Translations under genes and position numbers: made by a program | DNA from: Hypsibius dujardini | Lineage: Eukaryota; Tardigrada; Eutardigrada; Parachela; Hypsibiidae | Length of the DNA: 27,032 bases | Reading direction: 5' to 3' | Assembly: GCA_001579985.1 (NCBI GenBank) | Contig: LRSR01007671.1 | Span: forward strand, 1 to 27,032 | In this document: positions 1 through 8,800 of the stretch, one piece after another | How positions within the stretch are numbered: the stretch's first letter is position 1 | Layout of the letters: each line of letters begins with the position of its first letter | The notes under the pieces: generated by a model | Databases searched by the model: none | The model's input: the letters and a program-made list of their open reading frames with translations, nothing else | Told to the model about the DNA's origin: nothing

Positions 1-415
1 ACCCAAATGGATGCGCCAAGGAATTTGGTATTGCGCGGATTGTCACTAATTCTCGCTTCAATCGTCTCAGTAACGAGAACGGTGAGAATCCTTTCATGTT
101 CGAGTTGGGGATTTTGCAGTGACAAGTACGAGTACGTGACAGTTTTATCTTTGTAAGATATTGCATTGCTCACCCTGGATGACGACATTGACTTTACGAA
201 GCCCTGTGTCTGTCCGGTATGCCTTCGACCTCGCTCGCCAACCGTGGGAGAAATTTGCTCCGTTAGCGGGTGAGTATCTTAACCACTCTTGCTTCGTTCA
301 TTTCATTGATTTCCCAAATCAAACGCACGTTAATTGTTATTATTACAGATATGGGCTCGAGATGGAGGGAGGTGGAAGTATGTATCATCTCTAACAACAC
401 TACTGCGTGCATTCG

Positions 416-446
<31 letters not shown>

Positions 447-1072
447 TGTACATAGGCACCCGTAATCCCACGCCCCTCAAGTCAGTCCATCTTGATATCT
501 TGCCAACAAAATTTGGAGCTAACTGCTTCATTCAGAATGGCACATCAGGGCAAGCGATTTCTCGAAAAAAATATTATCATAAAAACAGAAAGGAATTTTG
601 CTGTGTGATCGTTTCAGACCGCCAAATCTCAACAACTTGCTGTGCGCAGGGGACGTTCAGGGCGAGGACTCCTGTCAAGGAGACAGTGGCGGTAAACGTC
701 ATTAAAATTGAACCTCCACTCTTTAGCTAATTTTCTCTGCATATGCTCACTGTAGGGCCGCTGGTGTGCTATGATAGCGAGAGCCGAAGCCATTACCAAA
801 CTGGAATAGTGTCTTACGGAATAGGATGTGCTAGAGGTATGTCTCACTCCCCATTCTCCAATAAAGATGGTCAAATTTGAACGTAACCGTACGTGGCAGG
901 TATCGGCGGAGTCTACACCAGAATATCCAGTTATATCGAATGGATTAACCTGAACCGACACGGTACGTGAGCAGCCAGTATTTAATCCTACAGATATTTA
1001 ACAGTACCAGTTGTGAAATAATGGAAATAAATTTTTTTCACAGGTGATAAACTGGCAATTTCTGATTCTTGA
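1..1072 (+). CDS. Trypsin-like serine protease, C-terminal exons (partial)
   Basis: 3' part of a chymotrypsin-fold (S1) endopeptidase gene, rebuilt by splicing: exons about 3-81, 158-269, 349-377, 456-549, 618-691, 756-836, 900-962 and 1044-1072. All junctions stay in frame. Visible landmarks, in order: RIVTNSRFNRLS, then NDIALLTL with the catalytic Asp (the codon is split by the 82-157 intron), SGYG (family usually GWG), LCAG, then EDSCQGDSGGPLVC with the catalytic Ser, GIVSYGIGC, and the terminal GVYTRISSYIEWI. The Asp six residues before the Ser is the S1-pocket Asp of trypsin-type enzymes, so cleavage after Arg/Lys is inferred. The catalytic His exon and any signal peptide or accessory modules lie before position 1. 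A CVCPVC segment in exon 2 could supply the Cys that ties the protease domain to an N-terminal chain. Reading through at 963 instead would end the protein at the TGA at 968-970. Substrate unknown. Confidence 0.85.
414..446 (+). repeat. (ATT)n microsatellite in protease intron
   Basis: About ten uninterrupted ATT/TTA triplets just before the acceptor catgtacatag of the 378-455 intron. It is a simple repeat, probably length-variable, and contributes to the T-rich stretch before the splice site. Short reading frames drawn through it are not genes. Confidence 0.85.
550..617 (+). other. Probable GC-AG intron in the protease gene
   Basis: The upstream exon reads ...CFIQNGTSG and the downstream exon reads PPNLNNLLCAG. 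The only junction that joins them in the right frame uses a GC donor (CAGG|GCAAGC at 550) and the acceptor gtttcag at 611-617. No usable GT donor was seen between 456 and 611. The GCAAG context fits the strong 5' site usually needed by GC-AG introns. Confidence 0.65.
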
Positions 1073-1094
1073 TGATGCTGATTCTTGATGATGG
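1063..1094 (+). repeat. Tandem duplication of a 16-bp unit over the protease stop codon
   Basis: The unit gattcttgatgatg occurs twice back to back. The first copy contains the TCT GAT TCT TGA that ends the spliced protease reading frame. It is probably a simple slippage duplication in the start of the 3' UTR. Confidence 0.6.
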
Positions 1095-1227
1095 GAGATG
1101 AGAACTGAGATGAGCAATCGAATGTCCGAACTTCCTGTTGTGGGCCGCTACTACTTACGATAATTTATGCTCACGATGCTGCTGTTGCGGGAACTTATTG
1201 TGCATCAGTGACAATGACCACTGTATA

Positions 1228-1247
1228 TTTATTTGCTAATAAATAAA
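1228..1247. promoter_or_regulatory. Back-to-back poly(A) signals (both strands)
   Basis: On the plus strand AATAAA occurs at 1,238-1,243 and again at 1,242-1,247, about 170 nt after the protease stop. On the minus strand the same patch gives AATAAA (TTTATT at 1,228-1,233), about 490 nt after the muscle-gene stop. No closer canonical minus-strand signal was seen between 1,234 and 1,723, so the two 3' UTRs may overlap. The plus-strand assignment is more secure. Confidence 0.5.
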
Positions 1248-1327
1248 AGTAGATGTTACAATTCGGTGTAGTTAGTAACTTATATTTTAAAATAAATTAG
1301 ATGTGTATGTTTACTTCATTACATACT

Positions 1328-1508
1328 AAGCAAACGCAGCGGGTTGAATCGCTACATGGGTTGAATCGATCGGTTGAGGGCGCCACAAGTGTAGATTAAA
1401 CGCGGTGTGTTTGAAGTTAGATGAGCGTTGTTTACAATTCACACTTGTGGCGCCCTCCGCCACCCGACCAATTCAACCCATGTAGCGATTCAGCCCGCCG
1501 CGTTTCCT
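1328..1508. repeat. Imperfect inverted repeat (fold-back element)
   Basis: Left arm about 1,328-1,394 and right arm about 1,441-1,508 are near-perfect reverse complements, e.g. GAATCGCTACATGGGTTGAA against TTCAACCCATGTAGCGATTC, and GGGCGCCACAAGTGT against ACACTTGTGGCGCCC. A few mismatches and one gap of about 5 nt interrupt the arms. The loop is about 46 nt and carries a further partial copy of the outer AAACGCGG motif. No target-site duplication and no transposase were recognised. It could be a small fold-back/MITE-type element. Confidence 0.75.
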
Positions 1509-1723
1509 TGGTATTGTCGAACCACGATGACATATTTTACATGTACAATGTAACAGAAAAAAGATATTGCCCAGCCATGATAAAAGTGCACTCAGTCAAT
1601 ATAATCACCGATCAGGAAGCAAAGAAAGCAGTATGTTCTCTTAATATAATTTAAACCAACTAATAAAAATGTGCAATATGTTATATATACCATAACATCA
1701 GTGTTCAAATCCTTCGCACCCCT

Positions 1724-2850
1724 CTATTTCTTCTGCAAATCCGTCGGACTGGATGGGCGGAAGAGGTCGCCAAAGACGTTGGAGGCGATCTGGCGCTGAC
1801 GACGGCTTTGGTAGTATTCTCGTCGGAATTGGGACAGTCGTAGCGAGTTAAAGACTGTCTTCTCCCTCTTGCTAATGCCCAGATCGTTAGGAAGGATCCA
1901 TCTGTGCTCAAGGCATTCCTCAGCCGTCAGCCGATTGGTTGGGATGGCCTTCAATGTTTGCATAATAAAACGGGAGGCTTCCGTCGTCAAGCCGTGATAC
2001 AATTCGGCAATTCGATAGCGCACAAAGCGAACATTGTCAACGGTCTCTTCCTCGTCTTCGCCACGGAAAGGCGAAACGCCACTCAAACTGAAACAACCAG
2101 CCAGATTCAGCAATGGGAAGTGGCAAAAAGTTTTGTAAGACTTTGCGGACTTACAGAATAAAGACCAGCACGCCGAGACCCCAAATGTCGGCCTGTACTC
2201 CCGTCAGCCGATTCGTCATAATTTCAGGAGCTGAAAGATTAATTTTTTGAGTGATGAAAGAAATAACAGCAAAATCAGTCTCCGAGAGTACCTCGAAATT
2301 CCAATGGTATTGTAATGTTTCGGACAAGAAGACCGTCTTCCGGGATTTTTTTTGCTGAGCCGAAATCAATGAGTTTGATGCTAGGTTTCCAACATGTCTC
2401 CAACACTACATTGTCGGGCTGGAGATTTAGATGGGCAATTCCGAGTAGGTGAAGATACTGCAAGGCATCTAGGGTCTGGCGGATCATAATGGAGACGTCC
2501 TCTTCCGTATATTGCTCACGCTGGGTCAGATAGGTCAGAATATCCATTCCGTCCAGTTTGTCCATAACCAAAACGGTGTACTCGTTCTGGTAGCGCATAG
2601 CTCGCGAGAGCTCGACAATTCGTTCGTGCTTGAGTGAACGAAGAATTTCGTATTCATTTTTGGAGTCTGGGGCCGCTGAGTCAACCACCTTAGCGGCGAA
2701 AATGCCATGATTCTTGCGGTCCACGCAGCGGTAAATAACAGAGAATTGCCCCCTGAATGGTAAATAATTCATTAAAACATTGCAATTATATTAAAGTAGC
2801 TATACTTGGATAACAACATACCGATCTATTTCCTTCCGGAAGTCGTAAAA
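1724..2850 (-). other. Protein kinase domain 2 (PK2), predicted pseudokinase, C-terminus of the protein
   Basis: Exons 3160-2822 (end), 2752-2292, 2230-2155 and 2087-1724. Starts FYDFRKEIDRGQFSVIYR, ATP Lys in FAAKVVD, helix-C Glu in NEYEILRSLKH, catalytic loop HLNLQPDN, LIDFGSAKK, RAPEIM, ADIWGLGVLVFIL, and the end HRWIL. The catalytic Asp of H-R-D is Asn and the catalytic-loop Lys is Gln, while the metal-binding DFG and Asn are kept, so nucleotide binding without phosphotransfer is the likely state. A basic tail of about 50 residues (RRQRQIASNVFGDLFRPSS) ends the protein at TAG 1,724-1,726. Confidence 0.85.
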
Positions 2851-5800
2851 TTCATTGGGATTGCCATCGTTTATGGAGACGGAGACCTTCTCCATAGAGC
2901 CGGGAATGCGTTCCCCCAGTCGAGTCATAGCTTGCGAGCCTCCATCTGACGTTTGTCGCAGAAGAGCAGTTCGTTTGTGTAATTGCGCATCCACACTGAC
3001 GGCCGACTCAAGAGCGAGGTCCTGGTCACCGGGGTGGAGAGTGCGCACCTCTTCCGAGGAGTAGCTAGAATCGCTCCATCCAAATATATTGCGGGCCAGC
3101 ACTCGGAATCGATAAAAGGTCCCAGGAAGGAGGTTTTTCACAGTAACCTTCTCGTCAATCCTTTTCAATGAAAAGTATTCCTTATGAAGGGAAATACTTG
3201 ATTATGAAGATTTGACATTCATTTTTTCACTTACAGTTCGTGACTGAATTCGATCCAATTGTTGTCACTGCGGCCCCGGTATTCCACCTTGTAAGCCACA
3301 ACTTCGCTGTTGCCGTCAAAAGGTGGGTATTGCCAATGTATTAGGGCATGGTCACTGCCAATTCCCTGAACAATCGGCCACGAGGGAGGATCGGGAGATG
3401 AGCCAACAGGCACAAGAGCTCGACATATAACTTCTCCCAAACTGCAATAAAGGCACTTAATTACTAGAAATTAAGTTTAGGATGTACAAGGCTTTAATGG
3501 CATACCGATTTCGGGCGACACATTTATATTCCCCTGCATCGCAAGACTGGGCGGGCGCAATATTGAGTGTGCAGGTGCCGTTATCAGACTGGTGAGTGCT
3601 GTTGCGGATGTTCCGCTCCAGTGGTATTTCATTTCGATACCAGTATACTTTCGGTGCGGGATTTCCATCAACGACGACCCGAAGGCAAAGTGGTTTGTGC
3701 TCCGCAAATGCCATATCGCGCAGCTTCTCCCGGAAAATTGGCGGGCAGAACTCGGCCTGCTCCACCAGTACCCGCTTCTGCTTCCGACGGGCAGCAAATC
3801 TTTCTGCCGCGTATTCCTGCGTCACACCTTCTTCGTCCATAACGTCTGAAATTGTATGAAATGTTATTTCAAATACTTGCAATAGCCAAACTAAAATATT
3901 AGCGGTCAGGGGAGTGCGTACCATGCATTCGTCTCCTTTCTTTGACTGCTGGCTTATCTCCCCACAATTTATATTCCGTCTGAAGTTTAACACTCGCAAG
4001 TCCCTGTGGGTCCATGGCCAATCGCCTGTATTGGCGAATACGGATCTGAAAAATAGATGAATTGGTTAACCAGGTAAGGAAGAGCCCATGAAGTTAAGCT
4101 TACAGGCAAGTCAGGGTCACGAAGTTGTAAAAGTTCCGAATCGGGCCCTTGTTGGTAATTGGAATCCGATACCGATCGGGGACTGCCACCGGAACTGACC
4201 GACCGATCATCGCCAAAAGGGGTCGATCCGCGCCGAGAAACGTGGGCACCCGTCCAGGTTGCAGGTTCCGGCGACGGTGAGCGCAGCCGGGTATCATAGT
4301 CATCGTAATGCAACACCTCCGGAGGATAGAGAATTCCCTGTAAGAAATAAACCAACCCATCGAACCTATTAAATTGTCTGTGGGGATCAATCAAGTACTG
4401 TACCTGTGGATGGCTGATGGCCGCATGTAAGGGCTTAAATCGAGCAAACTTGTGCACCACCGAAGACACCAACTTTTGACGTCGTGTTCGCTGGTATTTT
4501 TGCAGAGTTTGGGCGTCAATTCGAATGAAATCTTGATCAGGGGTATCCAGCAACCACGGATGACTAAGCGCATCTTCGGCAGACATTCGTTCCGATGGAT
4601 TGGTCTTGAGCAATTTGGAAATAAAGTCTTTGCCGGCTTGTGTTATCCCCGCAAAGTAATGATCAAAGTTATAGATGCCGCTCTGCACATTCAGCAGAGT
4701 ATCGCGGTCGGTCTCTCCCAGGAACGGTGATTGCCCCGAGAGGAGCAGGTAGGTCATGGTGCCTGATGGTAAGAGTAAATGTCATTGAAGAATAAAAAAA
4801 TTTATAATCAAAAGTGTTGAAGGAAGTTCCTTGTTTCATTCACAAAAGAGAAAAGAGCATGACGGTACAAACACAGTCGCAACAGCAAATCAGACAGCCA
4901 GCGCGTTGCACGGAGTTTTAAAAAGGGTTGGCGGCCAGTGGTCCTTTTATGAAATTTTAAAGACAGAGGTGTCCTCAGATACGACAAAAACCATTTCGTT
5001 TGGCCTCGGCATGACCATCATTGGGGGGGGGGGACCGTACGCAAGGCCCTGTTGCAGATCAAGCAGCTTACTCAGCTTTATGATTTGATAACTTTTTGTT
5101 GACTGGCTGCCATTTTATGTATTTTCCTTTGTGTGAAATTCAATTAGTCAAACCCACCTAGACTCCATATGTCGGAAGCTGGTGTCACGGGTATTTCATT
5201 GACAATTTCAGGCGAAACGAATTCCGGAGAACCGTACTCTGAGATGTATTTCTCTCCAGGTCTGAGCTTGTGAGCCAGGCCAAAGTCGACTAGGCGGATT
5301 CGGTCTCCATCGGGTGTGGCAAACAAAATGTCTTCCGGCTTGATATCTGTTAAGAAGAGCGTTTAGATATCCTGTGAAGCTACTGAATTATTTATTGTGT
5401 GACCTACCTAAATGGCAAATGTCCTTGCCGTGCATGTGATGCAGTGCCTCAACAACCTGTCGAATAATGGAGGCTACCTGACGTTCCGTGTAGCTCTTTC
5501 GTCCAGCCAGACGATTGACAATGTTTCCACCTCTCGCGTAGTCCATGATGACCGTCATAGATTTGCTTCCCTCAAAAGCATCATGAACTCCGATAATGTT
5601 CTGATGGTTTAGTTCGTTTAGCAAGGAGAGCTCATTTTCTAGCATCGGGAAGTGTTCTTGCTCTGCGAAAGATATTTTCGCCGCGTATGTCTTTCCCGAG
5701 GACTTTTCCACTACCCGTTTGACCACGCCCTGGGTTCCACGCATAATTTCCTCCTGCAAGTCGTAAAAGTCCGCCAGGCGTTTCCGTTTTGGTCTAATCC

Positions 5801-8800
5801 GACGCAAGTAAACATCCGAGTCCGTATAGACGATGTTTTGCTGTTCAACATGGACGGTGACGGTACAAAGAGCCGTGCCGGCAGCATTGCGAGCTTCACA
5901 AGTGTAGAGGCCTGCATCCCGCGGCAGGACATCATTGATTATGAGAGAAGTATAGCCTCCCGGAGTATTCTCAATCTTAATGCGAGCACTATCCACCACC
6001 GTTGACCAGTCCTTCATCCAACGGATCTCCGGGAAAGGTGTTCCGTCCACTCGGCAATCAAATCGTGCCGAGCGTTTGGCTTGCAGCCTTGTGTCGATCA
6101 TCGGTTCGATAAAAACCGGAGGGTCAGCAGCTTCGACACGAATAGTCAAGAACTGGTGACCGGACTTGTTTTGAGCGAGTAAGATATATTCACCCGCATC
6201 AGCCAGGGTCATTTTGTCAATGTGCAACCTGAAACAAGTAATAAACAAGGCTTTATACCTCTTTATGCTTTATGCCGGATGTGTCTCAATCATTGAAACC
6301 CGGGCCACAACCACAAGATAGCGTAACTTACTGGGCGTGGCCACTGGAGTCGAAGCGGAAACTATGACGGCCTCCGGGAAGGATTTCTTTGCCCTTGAAG
6401 AGCCATTTGATGATTGGCGTTGGATGACCAGATACCCAGCATTCCAATGTGACCGGATGATTTTCAGGACAATAATTGATATCATTGTTTTTGAGAAAAA
6501 TAGTCGGTGTTGCAGAGTACTCGTCGTGTTCATAATGGGTCCAATCCGTGTGTAAATGTTGGTGGTAGGGAATATAGATGGGATTGGCAGCCAGAACAGG
6601 CGGTCGCCTTGCTCCCGGAGTGGAGACACGATCCCGTAAAATGGCTCTCTCAACGTCGAAATCTCGGCTAGCCATTGCAATTGGGGAAGGTTCACTAGTG
6701 CCGTGAATGTTCTCGGCTCGTACGCGGAATAAGTACTCGTCCGTTTGATTGGACACCCGCACTGTTGTCGTGTGGCTGGTTATACCCTGTTGGATCTTTG
6801 TCCAGTCCGTTTGACTCTTTTCTCGCATTTCCACAACGTAGTAGGTCGGAACATGGAATCCAAACTCTGACGTCGTTGGCTCCCAAGCTAACTGGAACAA
6901 ACCGGGTTCATGATGGACAACCTTGGGTGCTTCGTCAATCCGTTGGGGTGCGTTGGCATGAACGCGGTTTAAACGAATACGATTGCGTTCGTCCACTCTC
7001 ACGTCTTCCACACTTCGCCGCGGGCCTGTCGGATACCTCGGCGCGTCCACAATAATTTGAGCGGATGAAGTGGCCTTTCCGGCAGCGTTCCGGACTGTGA
7101 CTGTGTAGTAGCCAGTGTCTTGGAGTGTGGTCTCTCGAATCTCCAGTAAGACCTTTCCATTAGGATGCTGATAGCGGTTGATGCGGTGGTCTTCGTAGCC
7201 CAGTTCCACTCCGTCCTTGTACCAGTTCACAAAATATTCGGAATCGCATAAAACCCGACAGTCAATCTGCATGTCCTCGGCTTTAATTACCTCCGTATCG
7301 CGAAGACCGCGAGTGATGTGAGGTGCCGTCAATTGAAGGTCTTTTCGTTTATGTTCCCCTGCCAGAACGTTGAGAAAAGCAGATGTTATGACTTCGCCGT
7401 GCTCGTTGCTCGCTCTACAGCTGTAGATTCCAAGATCCGCGGTGGTAACATCCTTGATGATAAGCATGAAGGTTTTTCCGTGTTCGGTCTCAATCATCTG
7501 GAGTTTCTCTGAAAAGCTGGTAATGACTTTCCGATCAAACATCCACTGGATCCGCGGCTTCGGGTCTCCGGCGATCTTACAGGTTAGCCCAACATCGTAC
7601 CCTTCCATAATCTCGACGTCGTTCAGCCGCTCCAACAGTCTTGGCGCTTCTCCTTGGAGATTGAAATAATCTAAGTTGGGTACGGGTTTTACTGTTAGTT
7701 TGGCGGATGATTTTTTTGTTCCCGCGGAATTACGGATATCGACGGTAAATTCCCCGGAATCTTGCATTGAGCTCTCCATAATAGTGAGACGGCAATGATG
7801 GTCATCAAAGTGGATACGGTATTTGCTGGACCCGCTGATTTTTTTGCCCTCAAAGTACCAAGTTACGTCGGCTGACGGGAATGCCCGGAAGTCGCAGTCA
7901 AAGGTAATTGGTTCGCCGTCTCGGACCTGCATGTCCTCCAGCGATCTTAAGAAAATCGGCGGTTCAGCTGGTTCCGTTTTTGGCTTTCCAGCTACAATGG
8001 AGAAATAAATAACATTAGTACTGTATCCTCACAGTGCAAATTTGTTCGATGTACCTTGAACAGTAATATTTGCGGAAGTTTCAACACTGCCCGACACATT
8101 TTGTATGATGCATTTGTAGCGGCCGGCATCGGTTGTCTTGCAGTTGCTGAGAACCAGATACGAAGACTTTGAGATGGTCTTAACGACGCAGTTTTCATGA
8201 AAAGTAATGTCCGTTCCATCCCGTAACCTACAATTGCGATCAACTTAATTGTAATTACCAATTAAAATGCTTAATACCAGTTTAATGCTCACCACTTGAA
8301 CGTCACAAAACTGGATGATTCTACCCGGACTTCCAAGTAAATCTGATCTCGTTCGCTGACAACCTCGTCCAAAAGGGGTTGAATGATTTTGGGCGGCTTG
8401 CTGAAACCTCTTTCTTCAATTTTCTCGCGATGCTTCACTTTCAATAAGCAGGTAGATTCGGCCTTTCCCGCTCCGTTCTGCACGACGATCTTATATGTCG
8501 CACTGTCTTCCGGGAATGCTTCCTTGAGTACGAGCTTGTGAATCGAGTCCTGGACAATGTGCTGATAACCCATGGAGTCTCGAATGACTTTGCCTTCCTT
8601 GTACCACAGGGCAGTGGGAGACGGATTACCGATTACCTCGCATTGTAATGCGATCATTTCGCCTTCAGTACATGTTACATTTTCCAGATGCTTCAGGAAC
8701 TCGGGTTTGTTCATGCTGTCCTCGAATTCCGGCATCTCGGCCTCTTCATCTGATATGCTGAGATCCGAGCTAATAGTTTCATCCCTAAATGATCGCTCTC

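Larger units (their letters stand above)
1073..1723. other. Intergenic region between convergent genes
   Basis: About 650 bases between the protease stop and the stop of the giant muscle gene. It holds the 3' UTRs of both genes, an A/T-rich poly(A) cluster near 1,228-1,247, an inverted repeat at 1,328-1,508, and an A/T-rich stretch (1,620-1,700). I see no conserved coding signal. The short open frame at 1,421-1,654 starts inside the inverted repeat and resembles nothing known to me. Confidence 0.7.

Noticed and set aside
121-157. Exon reading DKYEYVTVLSL before the DIALL motif of the protease
   Set aside because: Contains an in-frame TAA. Splicing from 81 directly to 158 gives NENDIALLTL with correct phase, so this stretch is intron.
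629-961. Minus-strand open frame of 110 codons at the protease
   Set aside because: Antisense to the GDSGGP and C-terminal exons of the protease, which give clear family motifs on the plus strand.
1421-1654. Plus-strand open frame of 77 codons between the two genes
   Set aside because: It begins in the fold-back repeat and shows no family motif or splice context; chance frame.
4831-5088. Plus-strand open frame of 85 codons
   Set aside because: Lies wholly in the 395-nt intron within kinase 1 and runs through a G homopolymer; no recognisable protein feature.
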